NCBI RefSeq assembly: GCF_020525925.1
Contig: NZ_CP084876.1
Location: 1-64,000, forward strand
DNA: 64,000 bases
Origin: Klebsiella quasipneumoniae subsp. quasipneumoniae
GTDB taxonomy: Bacteria > Pseudomonadota > Gammaproteobacteria > Enterobacterales > Enterobacteriaceae
Direction of reading: 5' to 3'
Made by a program: the position numbers and the translations under genes
The notes under the pieces: generated by a model
The model's input: only the letters and a program-made list of their open reading frames with translations
The model's database searches: none
Told to the model about the DNA's origin: nothing
Part shown: positions 34,449-43,716 of the stretch, one piece after another
How positions within the stretch are numbered: position 1 is the stretch's first letter
Layout: each line of letters starts with the position of its first letter

Positions 34449-34895
34449 CTACAGCGAACAAAACAGGCGATGCGTCACCCGCGGTTCATCGTACACCGGG
34501 CGAAAGCCAAGTCTTTCATAAAAGGGCCAGGCCTGCGCCGGAGCGTGGGTGTTGAGAAAATCGAACCAGGCGCTGGAGTGGGTGATAACCGAGACCAGCA
34601 GCTGCTGGCCGATCCCCCGGCGGCGGTAGCGCTCGCTGATGTAGAGGTGGCGAATACGCCCGGCCCGCGGCTGGGGGCTGAAGGGATCGCTATTGATGCC
34701 GCATACCCCAACCAGCTGGTGATTCACGAAGGCGCCCAGCAGCGTTTCGCCCGGCGCGGTAAAGCGGTTTTTGCCGCTCTGCCAGTTTTCCGCCAGGCGG
34801 CGCAGCATATTGAAATGCTGTTCAAGGCTTTCGGTGCGCAGCGCCGCGAACCCCGGGGCATCCGGCGTCGTGGCGGCAATTAACAGGGGTGGCAT
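34449..34895 (-). CDS. GNAT-family N-acetyltransferase
   Basis: A 148-residue acetyltransferase. Start placed at ATG 34895 (MPPLLIAATTPDAPGF), with GGAGG directly upstream in the SD position. The acetyl-CoA motif A is LYISERYRRRGIGQQLL (R/Q-x-x-G-x-G/A pattern) and the C-terminal motif B includes PFYERLGFRPVYDEP. The acceptor is unknown. The 66-bp gap and shared strand suggest co-transcription with the EamA transporter. Confidence 0.85.
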   Translation of the reverse strand: MPPLLIAATTPDAPGFAALRTESLEQHFNMLRRLAENWQSGKNRFTAPGETLLGAFVNHQLVGVCGINSDPFSPQPRAGRIRHLYISERYRRRGIGQQLLVSVITHSSAWFDFLNTHAPAQAWPFYERLGFRPVYDEPRVTHRLFCSL

Positions 34896-34985
34896 AGCTT
34901 CCTCCATCAAGTCATCCCGGTACGCCCGGCGGGCGCCTGCAGGGGGGCGGTTTCCCGCCCCCCTCAGGTGCGACTTGAACCTGAA

Positions 34986-35075
34986 TCAGCGGAACTGTTT
35001 CAGGACTGCATCAAGTAGTTGCAACACAGCAACCATGAGTTTCAGGATTAAAATAATAATATCCATTCCGCCCAT
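34986..35075 (-). CDS. tisB: SOS-induced membrane toxin peptide TisB
   Basis: A 29-residue peptide opening MGGMDIIILILKLMVA, with a central QLLDAVLK and ending KQFR. It corresponds to E. coli TisB, which inserts in the inner membrane, dissipates the proton motive force and promotes persistence after DNA damage. The hydrophobic helix has one charged face. AGGAG lies 9 nt before the ATG on the minus strand. It is flanked by its antisense RNA IstR and by ivbL, as in E. coli. A LexA box lies about 340 bp upstream and the IstR target about 206 nt upstream of the ATG, so the leader is long. Confidence 0.92.
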   Translation of the reverse strand: MGGMDIIILILKLMVAVLQLLDAVLKQFR

Positions 35076-35280
35076 ACGCGCGTCTCCTGTGGTTAAGGAG
35101 CACAATAAGCTGACGTACCTTTCCGCTGCCCGTTGTCAGCTTATCCCTGCCTGTCGCCGGCGGCGTCGCCCTGGCCTGTGGTGGCTCCTTCCGTGGACGG
35201 CTTCCCGGCCCGCCGCCTGCAACGACAGGGGTGCGCAGCGCTGAACCACGCGTTGCCGCGCGGGCCAGTGACTGCACGTT

Positions 35281-35301
35281 GTTGACGTAACACAGTGTGC
35301 T
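35281..35301 (-). promoter_or_regulatory. IstR antisense target in the tisB leader
   Basis: The + strand here is identical to the first 21 bases of IstR (35530-35550) except for one C/T difference. The leftward tisB mRNA is therefore complementary to the IstR 5' end over 21 nt, with a single G-U pair. This equals the ribosome standby region blocked by IstR in E. coli. Confidence 0.8.
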
Positions 35302-35401
35302 CTCTCGGGGTTAAGGCACTGACGGCACCACCCGTTTCAGCCAGGACTTCGTTGCGCCGGTCAAACTTGCGGCCCCCGAATGGCACACCATGAACACACC
35401 C

Positions 35402-35433
35402 AGTATAGATAAATACTGTATGGATGAACAGTA
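35402..35433 (-). promoter_or_regulatory. LexA box and promoter of tisB
   Basis: TACTGTATGGATGAACAGTA (35414-35433) matches the LexA consensus CTGT-N8-ACAG with flanking TA pairs. On the minus strand it lies over the spacer and -35 region, and TATACT (35402-35407 complement) provides the -10. LexA cleavage after DNA damage would release tisB transcription. Confidence 0.88.
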
Positions 35434-35494
35434 TTTTTTGGACAAATCCGCCGCGCTATCCCATACTCTATGACAGAGAAAAACCGACCTTAAA

Positions 35495-35523
35495 TTGCGC
35501 GAACTGCAGCGATCGCGTATACT
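35495..35523 (+). promoter_or_regulatory. Promoter of istR
   Basis: TTGCGC (35495-35500), a 17-bp spacer and TATACT (35518-35523) form a good sigma-70 promoter that would start transcription at about G35530. No LexA box overlaps it, consistent with constitutive IstR-1. Confidence 0.8.
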
Positions 35524-35529
35524 TTTGGC

Positions 35530-35606
35530 GTTGACGTAATACAGTGTGCTTGCGGCTACCACCTGTAACCATGCTGATAAAAACCTCGCTCCGGCGGGGT
35601 TTTTTG
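35530..35606 (+). ncRNA. istR: Antisense RNA IstR-1, inhibitor of tisB
   Basis: Predicted RNA of about 77 nt beginning GUUGACGUAAUACAGUGUGC. It ends in the hairpin AACCTCGC-TCC-GGCGGGGTT followed by six T residues, a clear Rho-independent terminator. Its size, position and divergent orientation to tisB match E. coli IstR-1 (75 nt). The first 21 nt can pair with the tisB leader. In E. coli this pairing blocks ribosome standby and prompts RNase III cleavage. Confidence 0.88.
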
Positions 35607-35735
35607 TTTTCTGCCCTTTTGCGCCGAACTGTGATCTTTCGCGCAAATTTCCGTGGATGAAAATAAAACCATTGTGAAAACGTAAAACCTGTGTTTGTAT
35701 AAATTCAGCTTATTTTTCGACACAACAGGTCCCTA

Positions 35736-35831
35736 ATGAACGCAACCCTGATCGCTTCGACCCTACTAAAAACCGCGCCAGCCGCGGTGGTCGTCGTGTC
35801 TGTGGTGGTCGTCGTCGGCAATGCGCCGTAG
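35736..35831 (+). CDS. ivbL: ilvB operon leader peptide IvbL
   Basis: A 31-residue attenuation peptide: MNATLIASTLLKTAPAA, then two runs of Val codons (VVVV and VVVVV separated by VS), ending GNAP. Ribosome stalling at Val and Leu codons when charged tRNA is scarce prevents the downstream terminator from forming. It lies just before the attenuator and ilvB. Confidence 0.93.
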   Translation: MNATLIASTLLKTAPAAVVVVSVVVVVGNAP

Positions 35832-35853
35832 GGTCCGGAACAACACGAATTCC

Positions 35854-35889
35854 AAACCCCGCCGGCGCAAACCGAGCGGGGTTTTTTGT
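35854..35889 (+). terminator. Attenuator terminator of ilvBN
   Basis: AACCCCGC (35855-35862) pairs with GCGGGGTT, followed by a T run. It lies 23 bp after the ivbL stop and about 47 bp before ilvB, the expected place for the terminator of Val/Leu attenuation. Confidence 0.88.
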
Positions 35890-35935
35890 TGGCGAGCCCC
35901 CCGGTAAAGTCGGCCCAGAAGAAAAGGACTGGAGC

Positions 35936-37624
35936 ATGGCAAGTTCGGGCACCACATCAAACACAATGCGCTTTACCGGCGCGCAGCTGGTTGTTCATTT
36001 ACTGGAACGCCAGGGTATCACTATGGTTAGCGGCATTCCGGGCGGCTCCATCCTGCCTATCTACGATGCCTTAAGCCAAAGCACGCAGATCCGCCACATC
36101 CTGGCGCGCCACGAGCAGGGCGCGGGCTTTATCGCCCAGGGGATGGCGCGTACCGAAGGCAAACCGGCGGTCTGTATGGCCTGCAGCGGCCCGGGGGCGA
36201 CGAACCTGGTGACGGCGATCGCCGATGCCCGCCTGGATTCGATTCCGCTGGTCTGCATCACCGGCCAGGTGCCGGCATCGATGATCGGCACCGACGCCTT
36301 CCAGGAAGTGGACACCTACGGCATCTCTATCCCCATCACCAAACATAACTATCTGGTGCGCGACATCGCCGAGCTGCCGCAGGTGATCAGCGACGCCTTC
36401 CGTATTGCTCAGTCCGGGCGTCCCGGGCCGGTGTGGATAGACATTCCTAAGGACGTACAGTCGGCGACCATTGAGCTGGAAACGCTGCCGGAGCCGGGCG
36501 AGCGCGCCGCAGCGCCGGCATTCGCCCCCGAAAGCGTGCGCGAAGCGGCGGCGATGATCAACGCGGCGAAGCGTCCGGTGCTCTATCTGGGCGGCGGGGT
36601 GATTAACGCGCCGCAGGAGATCCGTGAGCTGGCGGAAAAAGCCAACCTGCCGACCACCATGACCCTGATGGCGCTGGGCATGCTGCCGAAGGCGCACCCG
36701 CTGTCGCTGGGGATGCTGGGCATGCATGGCGCGCGCAGCACCAACTTCATTCTGCAGGAAGCGGATTTACTGATTGTTTTAGGCGCGCGTTTTGATGACC
36801 GGGCGATTGGCAAGACCGAGCAGTTCTGCCCGAACGCGAAGATTATCCACGTCGATATCGACCGCGCCGAGCTGGGCAAAATTAAGCAACCGCACGTGGC
36901 GATTCAGGGCGATGTGGCGGAAGTCTTAGCCCAGCTGAACCCGCAGGTTGAGGCGCAGCCGCGCGAGGAGTGGCGCCAGCTGGTGGCCGACTTGCAGCGC
37001 GAATTCCCCTGCGCCATCCCGCAGGGAAGCGACCCGCTCTCCCATTATGGCCTGATTAACGCCGTGGCCGCCTGCGTGGATGATGAAGCGATCATCACCA
37101 CCGACGTAGGCCAGCACCAGATGTGGACGGCGCAGGCCTACCCGCTCAACCGTCCGCGGCAGTGGCTGACCTCCGGCGGTCTTGGCACCATGGGCTTCGG
37201 CCTGCCGGCGGCGATCGGCGCGGCGCTGGCGAATCCGCAGCGCAAGGTTATCTGCTTCTCCGGCGACGGCAGCCTGATGATGAATATTCAGGAGATGGCC
37301 ACCGCCGCTGAAAATCAGCTGGATGTAAAAATTATCCTGCTGAACAACGAAGCGCTGGGGCTGGTGCATCAGCAGCAGAGCCTGTTCTATCAGCAGGGGG
37401 TTTTTGCCGCCACCTATCCGGGGATGATTAACTTTATGCAGATTGCCGCCGGTTTTGGCCTGCAAACCTGTGATTTAAATAACGAAGCCGATCCGCAGGC
37501 GGCGCTGCAGGCGATCATCGACCGTCCGGGGCCGGCGCTGATCCACGTGCGCATCGACGCGCAGCAGAAAGTGTATCCGATGGTACCGCCGGGTGCGGCT
37601 AATACTGAAATGGTGGGGGAATAA
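35936..37624 (+). CDS. ilvB: Acetolactate synthase I, large subunit
   Basis: ThDP-, Mg2+- and FAD-dependent catalytic subunit of AHAS I, which makes acetolactate or acetohydroxybutyrate for valine, leucine and isoleucine synthesis. The 562 residues equal E. coli IlvB. The ThDP motif GDGSLMMNIQEMATAAENQ is present, as is the N-terminal GIPGGSILPIYDAL with the catalytic Glu nearby (ARHEQG). It is followed after 3 bp by the regulatory subunit ilvN and is controlled by the ivbL attenuator. Confidence 0.97.
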   Translation: MASSGTTSNTMRFTGAQLVVHLLERQGITMVSGIPGGSILPIYDALSQSTQIRHILARHEQGAGFIAQGMARTEGKPAVCMACSGPGATNLVTAIADARLDSIPLVCITGQVPASMIGTDAFQEVDTYGISIPITKHNYLVRDIAELPQVISDAFRIAQSGRPGPVWIDIPKDVQSATIELETLPEPGERAAAPAFAPESVREAAAMINAAKRPVLYLGGGVINAPQEIRELAEKANLPTTMTLMALGMLPKAHPLSLGMLGMHGARSTNFILQEADLLIVLGARFDDRAIGKTEQFCPNAKIIHVDIDRAELGKIKQPHVAIQGDVAEVLAQLNPQVEAQPREEWRQLVADLQREFPCAIPQGSDPLSHYGLINAVAACVDDEAIITTDVGQHQMWTAQAYPLNRPRQWLTSGGLGTMGFGLPAAIGAALANPQRKVICFSGDGSLMMNIQEMATAAENQLDVKIILLNNEALGLVHQQQSLFYQQGVFAATYPGMINFMQIAAGFGLQTCDLNNEADPQAALQAIIDRPGPALIHVRIDAQQKVYPMVPPGAANTEMVGE

Positions 37625-37627
37625 GCC

Positions 37628-37915
37628 ATGCAAAAACACTGTGATAACGTCATCCTGGAACTCACCGTCCGCAACCACCCCGGCGTCATGACCCACGTCT
37701 GCGGGCTTTTTGCCCGCCGCGCGTTTAACGTCGAAGGTATTCTCTGTCTACCGATTCAGGGCAGCGAACACAGCCGCATCTGGCTGCTGGTGAACGACGA
37801 TCAGCGTCTCGGGCAGATGATTAGCCAGATTGAAAAGCTGGAAGATGTCACCAAAGTGGCGCGTAACCAGTCCGATCCCACCATGTTTAACAAAATTGCG
37901 GTGTTCTTCGAGTAA
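37628..37915 (+). CDS. ilvN: Acetolactate synthase I, small regulatory subunit
   Basis: A 95-residue ACT-domain protein that binds valine for feedback inhibition and activates IlvB. The core [20 protein letters not shown] is typical. It lies 3 bp after ilvB. A BIME of REP sequences follows before uhpA. Confidence 0.96.
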   Translation: MQKHCDNVILELTVRNHPGVMTHVCGLFARRAFNVEGILCLPIQGSEHSRIWLLVNDDQRLGQMISQIEKLEDVTKVARNQSDPTMFNKIAVFFE

Positions 37916-37964
37916 ATCGCGCAAGGCTTGAACGGTAAGGTGCTTATGGTTAAGGTAAGCGCCT

Positions 37965-38046
37965 TTACCGGATGGCGCTGCGCTAATCCGGCCTTCAGGG
38001 AGTGAATCCGTAGGCCGGATAAGGCGTTTACGCCGCCATCCGGCGC
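37965..38046. repeat. REP pair (BIME), ilvN-uhpA
   Basis: Two REP palindromes: CCGGATGGCGCTGCGC...ATCCGG (about 37968-37991) and GGCCGGATAAGGCG...CCATCCGGC (about 38013-38044). They fill most of the 152-bp gap. Confidence 0.88.
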
Positions 38047-38067
38047 TTTCAGGCACCAGGAAACACC

Positions 38068-38661
38068 ATGACTACCATCGCCCTTATTGACGATCATTTG
38101 ATTGTCCGCTCCGGCTTTGCTCAGCTGCTGGGGCTGGAAACTGATTTTCAGGTTGTCGCCGAATTTGGCAGCGGCCGCGAGGCGCTGGCGGGGTTGCCGG
38201 GGCGCGGCGTTCAGGTCTGTATCTGCGATATCTCGATGCCGGATATTTCCGGGCTGGAGCTGCTCAGCCAGCTGCCGAAGGGGATGGCGACCATTATGCT
38301 GTCGGTGCACGACAGCCCGGCGCTGGTCGAGCAGGCGCTCAACGCCGGCGCGCGCGGCTTTCTGTCGAAACGCTGCAGCCCGGACGAACTTATCGCCGCG
38401 GTGCGCACGGTGGCGGCGGGGGGCTGCTATCTCACGCCGGATATCGCCATGAAGCTGGCCGCCGGGCGCCAGGATCCGCTCACCAAACGCGAACGTCAGG
38501 TGGCGGAAAAGCTGGCGCAGGGCATGGCGGTAAAAGAGATCGCCGCTGAGCTCGGGCTGTCGCCGAAAACCGTCCACGTTCACCGCGCCAACCTGCTGGA
38601 AAAACTGGGCGTCAGCAATGACGTCGAGCTGGCGCGCCGCATGTTTGACAGCTGGCAATGA
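38068..38661 (+). CDS. uhpA: Response regulator UhpA
   Basis: A LuxR/NarL-type response regulator of 197 residues. The receiver domain has phospho-acceptor D54 ([11 protein letters not shown]) and acidic D8/D9 in ALIDDH. The C-terminal HTH carries [20 protein letters not shown]. When phosphorylated by UhpB it activates uhpT. It overlaps uhpB by 4 bp (ATGA). Confidence 0.97.
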   Translation: MTTIALIDDHLIVRSGFAQLLGLETDFQVVAEFGSGREALAGLPGRGVQVCICDISMPDISGLELLSQLPKGMATIMLSVHDSPALVEQALNAGARGFLSKRCSPDELIAAVRTVAAGGCYLTPDIAMKLAAGRQDPLTKRERQVAEKLAQGMAVKEIAAELGLSPKTVHVHRANLLEKLGVSNDVELARRMFDSWQ

Positions 38662-40160
38662 AGACCTTACTCCCGCGCCTGCTGTCGGTGATCGGCTGCG
38701 CCTTTATCTTCGCCGCCGCCTGGTTTTGTCTGTGGAGCATCAGCCTGCATCTGGTGGAGCGCGCCGATCTGGCGGTGCTGCTGTTCCCCTTCGGCCTGCG
38801 GCTGGGGCTGATGCTCCAGTGCCCGCGCGGCTACTGGCCGGTGCTGCTGGGAAGCGAGTGGCTGCTGATCTTCTGGCTGACGCAGGAAGTGGCGCTGGCG
38901 CATCCGATAATATTGATGACCGGAAGCCTGCTGACCCTTCTGCCGGTGGCGCTGATCTCGCGATATCGCCAGCAGCGCGACTGGCTGACGCTTCTGCGTC
39001 AGGGCGGGGCGTTAATGGCCGCCGCGCTGCTGCAATCGCTGCCCTGGCTGGCGGAGGGGGACGAGGGGCTTAACGCCCTGCTGTTGACGCTCACCGGCGG
39101 CCTGACCCTGGCGCCGACCTGTCTGGTGTTCTGGCACTACCTCACCAGCACCGTCTGGCGGCCGCTGGGGCCGTCGCTGGTGGCGCAGCCGGTAAACTGG
39201 CGCGGGCGGCATCTGATCTGGTATCTGCTGTTATTCACCATAAGCCTGTGGCTGCAGCTTGGGCTGCCCGCCGAGCTCTCCCGCTTTACCCCGTTTTGCC
39301 TCGCGCTGCCGATTATCGCTCTGGCCTGGCACTACGGCTGGCAGGGAGCGCTGATCGCTACGCTGATGAACGCGATCGCCCTGATTGCCAGCCAGACCTG
39401 GCACGATCACCCCGTCGATCTCCTGCTTTCGCTGCTGGCGCAGAGCCTCACCGGGCTGCTGCTGGGGGCGGGGATCCAGCGATTGCGCGAGCTGAACCAG
39501 TCGCTACAGAGCGAGCTGGCGCGCAATCGGCGGCTGGCGGATCGCCTGCTGGAGACCGAAGAGAGCGTGCGCCGCGACGTCGCGCGCGAGCTCCATGATG
39601 ATATTGGCCAGACCATCACCGCAATACGCACCCAGGCGGGGATCGTCCAGCGGCTGGCGCCGGACAACGCCAGCGTTCGCCAGAGCGGCCAGCTGATTGA
39701 ACACCTCTCGCTGGGGGTGTATGACTCGGTGCGTCGCCTGCTGGGCCGCCTGCGTCCGCGCCAGCTTGACGACCTGCCGCTGGAGCAGGCGGTACGTTCT
39801 CTGATGCGCGAGATGGAGCTGGAGGATCGCGGCATCGTCAGCCATCTCGACTGGCGGATTAACGAGGCGGGGCTGAGTGAAAACCAGCGCGTGACCCTGT
39901 TCCGCGTCTGCCAGGAGGGACTGAACAATATCGTCAAGCATGCCAGCGCCAGCGCCGTGACCCTGCAGGGCTGGCAGCAGGAGGAGCGACTGATGCTGGT
40001 GCTGGAGGATGACGGCTGCGGCCTGCCGCCGGGCTCGAGCGCGCAGGGGTTCGGTCTGACCGGCATGCGCGAGCGCGTGACCGCCCTGGGGGGCACGCTG
40101 ACGATCTCCTGCACCCACGGTACCCGGGTGTGCGTCAATCTACCGCTGCGTTACGCCTGA
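38658..40160 (+). CDS. uhpB: Sensor histidine kinase UhpB
   Basis: A 500-residue membrane kinase with an N-terminal multi-helix MASE1-like sensor region (about 1-275) and a C-terminal HisKA_3 plus ATPase domain. The phospho-acceptor H313 lies in [16 protein letters not shown], numbered as in E. coli. The N and G boxes are visible ([21 protein letters not shown]). It receives the glucose-6-phosphate signal from UhpC and phosphorylates UhpA. Confidence 0.96.
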   Translation: MKTLLPRLLSVIGCAFIFAAAWFCLWSISLHLVERADLAVLLFPFGLRLGLMLQCPRGYWPVLLGSEWLLIFWLTQEVALAHPIILMTGSLLTLLPVALISRYRQQRDWLTLLRQGGALMAAALLQSLPWLAEGDEGLNALLLTLTGGLTLAPTCLVFWHYLTSTVWRPLGPSLVAQPVNWRGRHLIWYLLLFTISLWLQLGLPAELSRFTPFCLALPIIALAWHYGWQGALIATLMNAIALIASQTWHDHPVDLLLSLLAQSLTGLLLGAGIQRLRELNQSLQSELARNRRLADRLLETEESVRRDVARELHDDIGQTITAIRTQAGIVQRLAPDNASVRQSGQLIEHLSLGVYDSVRRLLGRLRPRQLDDLPLEQAVRSLMREMELEDRGIVSHLDWRINEAGLSENQRVTLFRVCQEGLNNIVKHASASAVTLQGWQQEERLMLVLEDDGCGLPPGSSAQGFGLTGMRERVTALGGTLTISCTHGTRVCVNLPLRYA

Positions 40161-40171
40161 GAGGATCGCCG

Positions 40172-41500
40172 ATGTTCGCCTTTTTAAAAGCCCCGCCGGA
40201 CGCCGCGCCGATTAGCGATAAACGCGAGCTTGATGCGCGTTATCGCTACTGGCGTCGCCATATCCTGTTGACCATCTGGCTGGGCTACGCGCTGTTCTAT
40301 TTCACCCGCAAAAGCTTTAACGCCGCGGTTCCTGATATTCTCGCCAGCAACGTGCTGACCCGCAGCGATATCGGTCTGCTGGCCACGCTGTTCTACATCA
40401 CCTACGGACTGTCGAAATTTTTCTCCGGTATCGTCAGCGACCGCTCCGACGCCCGCTATTTTATGGGGCTGGGGCTTATCGCCACCGGGGTGGTGAATAT
40501 TCTGTTCGGTTTTTCTTCCTCACTGTGGGCCTTCGCCCTGCTGTGGGCGCTAAACGCCTTCTTCCAGGGGTGGGGCTCGCCGGTCTGCGCCCGGCTGCTG
40601 ACGGCCTGGTATTCACGCACCGAGCGCGGCGGCTGGTGGGCGCTGTGGAATACGGCGCATAACGTTGGCGGCGCGCTGATCCCGATGGTGGTGGGGGCGG
40701 CGGCGCTACATTACGGCTGGCGCGCGGGGATGATCATCGCCGGGGGCCTGGCGATCCTCGCCGGATTATACCTGTGCTGGCGGCTGCGGGATCGTCCGCA
40801 GGCGGTGGGGCTGCCCGCCGTCGGCGACTGGCGTCACGATGCGCTGGAGATTGCCCAGCAGCAGGAGGGCGCCGGACTGACGCGTAAAGAAATCCTCACC
40901 CGCTACGTGCTGGCCAACCCCTATATCTGGCTGCTGTCGCTGTGCTATGTGCTGGTGTACGTGGTGCGGGCGGCGATTAACGACTGGGGCAATCTGTATA
41001 TGTCGGAGACGCTTGGCGTCGATCTGGTGACCGCTAACTCGGCGGTGACCATGTTCGAGCTGGGCGGATTTATCGGCGCGCTGGTGGCGGGGTGGGGCTC
41101 GGATAAGCTGTTTAACGGCAATCGCGGGCCGATGAACCTGATCTTCGCCGCCGGAATTTTGCTGTCGGTTGGCGGCCTGTGGCTGATGCCGTTCGCCAGC
41201 TACGTGATGCAGGCGGCCTGCTTCTTCACCACCGGTTTCTTCGTCTTCGGCCCGCAGATGCTGATCGGCATGGCGGCGGCGGAGTGTTCGCATAAAGAGG
41301 CCGCCGGGGCGGCCACCGGGTTTGTCGGCCTGTTCGCGTATCTTGGCGCGTCGCTTTCCGGCTGGCCGCTGGCGCAGGTAATGGATATCTGGCACTGGAC
41401 CGGATTCTTCGTGGCGATCGCGATTGCCGCCGGCATTTCCGCGCTGCTGCTGCTGCCGTTCTTAAACGCCCAGGCGCCGCGCGCCGCCAGTGAAGCGTGA
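40172..41500 (+). CDS. uhpC: Glucose-6-phosphate sensor UhpC
   Basis: An OPA-family MFS protein of 442 residues that works as an inducer receptor rather than a main transporter. Start chosen at ATG 40172 (MFAFLKAPPDAAPISDKREL), with GAGAGG upstream, close to E. coli. Motif FFQGWGSPVCARLL is conserved. It binds external glucose 6-phosphate and signals to UhpB. The uhpT promoter lies directly downstream. Confidence 0.95.
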   Translation: MFAFLKAPPDAAPISDKRELDARYRYWRRHILLTIWLGYALFYFTRKSFNAAVPDILASNVLTRSDIGLLATLFYITYGLSKFFSGIVSDRSDARYFMGLGLIATGVVNILFGFSSSLWAFALLWALNAFFQGWGSPVCARLLTAWYSRTERGGWWALWNTAHNVGGALIPMVVGAAALHYGWRAGMIIAGGLAILAGLYLCWRLRDRPQAVGLPAVGDWRHDALEIAQQQEGAGLTRKEILTRYVLANPYIWLLSLCYVLVYVVRAAINDWGNLYMSETLGVDLVTANSAVTMFELGGFIGALVAGWGSDKLFNGNRGPMNLIFAAGILLSVGGLWLMPFASYVMQAACFFTTGFFVFGPQMLIGMAAAECSHKEAAGAATGFVGLFAYLGASLSGWPLAQVMDIWHWTGFFVAIAIAAGISALLLLPFLNAQAPRAASEA

Positions 41501-41537
41501 TGCATCTCACTCTTTCGCCGCGAATGGGGCAAAACTA

Positions 41538-41600
41538 GGAAATTTTCCCGGTTTCACCTGGACGCCGTCTCAGGCCAGACGGCGCGCTGATTTTTACAAT
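41538..41600 (+). promoter_or_regulatory. uhpT promoter with candidate UhpA sites
   Basis: TACAAT (41595-41600) is a probable -10. A strong inverted repeat CGCCGTCT / AGACGGCG (41563-41570 and 41577-41584, loop CAGGCC) covers the -35 zone, where no good -35 hexamer exists. Further upstream is the near-palindrome GGAAATTTTCC (41538-41548). This suits an activator-dependent promoter, but the repeat could instead be a uhpC terminator. Confidence 0.5.
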
Positions 41601-41645
41601 GCCTGGCTATGACGCAGGCATAAAAAATCAGCTCAGGAGATACCC

Positions 41646-43037
41646 ATGCTGGCCTTTCTGAATCAGGTTCGTAAGCCGACCCTGGATCTGCCGCTCGACG
41701 TGCGGCGCAAAATGTGGTTCAAACCTTTCATGCAGTCCTATCTGGTGGTCTTCATCGGCTACCTGACCATGTATCTGATCCGCAAAAACTTTAATATTGC
41801 GCAGAACGACATGATCTCCACTTACGGGTTGAGCATGACGCAGCTGGGGATGATTGGCCTGGGCTTCTCCATTACCTACGGCGTAGGGAAAACCCTGGTT
41901 TCCTACTATGCCGATGGCAAAAACACCAAGCAGTTCCTGCCGTTTATGCTGATCCTCTCCGCCATCTGCATGCTGGGCTTTAGCGCCAGCATGGGCGCGG
42001 GCTCCACCAGCCTGTTCCTGATGATCGCCTTCTATGCGCTGAGCGGCTTCTTCCAGAGCACCGGCGGCTCGTGCAGCTATTCCACCATCACCAAGTGGAC
42101 GCCCAGACGCAAACGCGGCACCTTTCTCGGCTTCTGGAATATCTCCCACAACCTCGGCGGCGCGGGCGCCGCGGGCGTGGCGCTGTTTGGCGCCAACTAT
42201 CTGTTCGACGGCCATGTGATCGGCATGTTTATCTTCCCGTCGATTATTGCGCTGATCGTCGGCTTTATTGGCCTGCGCTATGGTAGCGACTCGCCGGAAT
42301 CCTATGGCCTCGGCACGGCGGAAGAGCTGTTTGGCGAAGCGATCAGCGAAGAGGACAAAGAGACCGAAGAAAATGCGATGACCAAGTGGCAGATCTTTGT
42401 TGAGTACGTGCTGAAAAACAAAGTGATCTGGCTGCTGTGCTTCTCCAACATCTTCCTCTACGTGGTGCGTATCGGTATCGATCAGTGGTCCACCGTGTAC
42501 GCCTTCCAGGAGCTGAAGCTGTCGAAAGAGGTGGCGATTCAGGGCTTTACCCTGTTTGAGGTCGGTGCGCTGGTCGGCACGCTGCTGTGGGGCTGGTTGT
42601 CGGATCTGGCCAACGGCCGCCGCGCGCTAGTGGCCTGCATCGCGCTGGCGCTGATTATCGCCACCCTCGGGGTTTACCAACACGCCAGCAACCAGTACGT
42701 CTATCTGGCCTCGTTATTTGCGCTGGGCTTCCTGGTGTTTGGTCCGCAGTTGTTGATTGGCGTCGCCGCCGTCGGCTTTGTGCCGAAAAAAGCGATCGGC
42801 GCCGCCGATGGGATCAAGGGCACTTTCGCCTATCTGATTGGCGATAGCTTCGCCAAGCTGGGTCTCGGGATGATCGCCGACGGCACGCCGGTCTTCGGCC
42901 TGACCGGCTGGGCCGGCACCTTTGCGGCGCTGGACGCCGCCGCCATCGGCTGTATCTGCCTGATGGCCATCGTGGCTATCTTCGAAGAGCGTAAAATTCG
43001 CCGCGAGAAAAAGAACCGTATTTTGCAGACCGCCTGA
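41646..43037 (+). CDS. uhpT: Hexose-6-phosphate:phosphate antiporter UhpT
   Basis: A 463-residue inner-membrane OPA-family antiporter, equal in length to E. coli UhpT, that imports glucose 6-phosphate and related sugars in exchange for phosphate. It is also a fosfomycin entry route. The segments [20 protein letters not shown] and [19 protein letters not shown] are conserved. The reading frame is intact, as are uhpA, uhpB and uhpC, so uptake should be functional. Confidence 0.97.
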   Translation: MLAFLNQVRKPTLDLPLDVRRKMWFKPFMQSYLVVFIGYLTMYLIRKNFNIAQNDMISTYGLSMTQLGMIGLGFSITYGVGKTLVSYYADGKNTKQFLPFMLILSAICMLGFSASMGAGSTSLFLMIAFYALSGFFQSTGGSCSYSTITKWTPRRKRGTFLGFWNISHNLGGAGAAGVALFGANYLFDGHVIGMFIFPSIIALIVGFIGLRYGSDSPESYGLGTAEELFGEAISEEDKETEENAMTKWQIFVEYVLKNKVIWLLCFSNIFLYVVRIGIDQWSTVYAFQELKLSKEVAIQGFTLFEVGALVGTLLWGWLSDLANGRRALVACIALALIIATLGVYQHASNQYVYLASLFALGFLVFGPQLLIGVAAVGFVPKKAIGAADGIKGTFAYLIGDSFAKLGLGMIADGTPVFGLTGWAGTFAALDAAAIGCICLMAIVAIFEERKIRREKKNRILQTA

Positions 43038-43060
43038 TTCACCAGGTATTGGGTAACCTT

Positions 43061-43086
43061 GCCCGGCCAGTGCGCCGGGCTTTTTT
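43061..43086 (+). terminator. Rho-independent terminator after uhpT
   Basis: GCCCGG (43061-43066), loop CCAGTGCG, CCGGGC (43075-43080), followed by six T residues. Confidence 0.88.
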
Positions 43087-43173
43087 ATTTCTTGCGCATT
43101 ATGCCAGGTCCGGCAGTCGACAGCAGGCAAATTCCCATTATGATAGTCAGGCTGCGATTGGATGAGAGGATGC

Positions 43174-43626
43174 ATGATCTGGATAGGACTGGCCACCCTG
43201 GTAGTGGTGTTTGTTGTGGGATTTCGGGTGCTTACCTCTGATTCACGCCGCGCGATCCGCCGCCTGAGCGAACGCCTTGGCATTACGCCCGTCCCGCTGG
43301 AATCGATGATCGATCAGCTGGGTAAAACCGCCGGCAATGAGTATTTGCGTTACCTGGAACGGCCGAATGAAGCGCATCTGCAGAATGCCGCGCAGGTGCT
43401 GCTGATCTGGCAGGTTGCGATTGTCGACGCCAGCGAAAAAAACCTGCATTACTGGTATCGCCTGATGCAAAAAGCGCGTTTAGCGGCGCCGATCACCGAC
43501 GCGCAAATCCGCCTTGCGCAAGGGTTTCTGCGCGAGCTGGATCCGGATGTGAGCGATTTGCATAACCTTCAGCAGCGCTATAACGACCTGTTTCTCCCGG
43601 AAGACGGCGTGCACTGGTTGCACTGA
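43174..43626 (+). CDS. yicN: DUF1198 membrane-anchored protein YicN
   Basis: A 150-residue protein beginning MIWIGLATLVVVFVVGF, a single N-terminal membrane anchor, followed by a soluble helical domain ending EDGVHWLH, as in E. coli YicN. GAGAGGA lies upstream of ATG 43174. Function unknown. In K-12 ade and adeQ lie between uhpT and yicN; here they are absent. Confidence 0.9.
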   Translation: MIWIGLATLVVVFVVGFRVLTSDSRRAIRRLSERLGITPVPLESMIDQLGKTAGNEYLRYLERPNEAHLQNAAQVLLIWQVAIVDASEKNLHYWYRLMQKARLAAPITDAQIRLAQGFLRELDPDVSDLHNLQQRYNDLFLPEDGVHWLH

Positions 43627-43678
43627 TATCATTGTTATCCGGCCTGTGGTTCAAAACCATATCTCCCTTACGTTCCTT

Positions 43679-43710
43679 GTAGGCCGGATAAGCGTAAGCG
43701 CCATCCGGCA
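43679..43710. repeat. Single REP element
   Basis: GGCCGGATAAGCGTAAGCGC followed by CATCCGGC forms a REP palindrome between yicN and the convergent antitoxin gene. Confidence 0.85.
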
Positions 43711-43716
43711 GAATAA

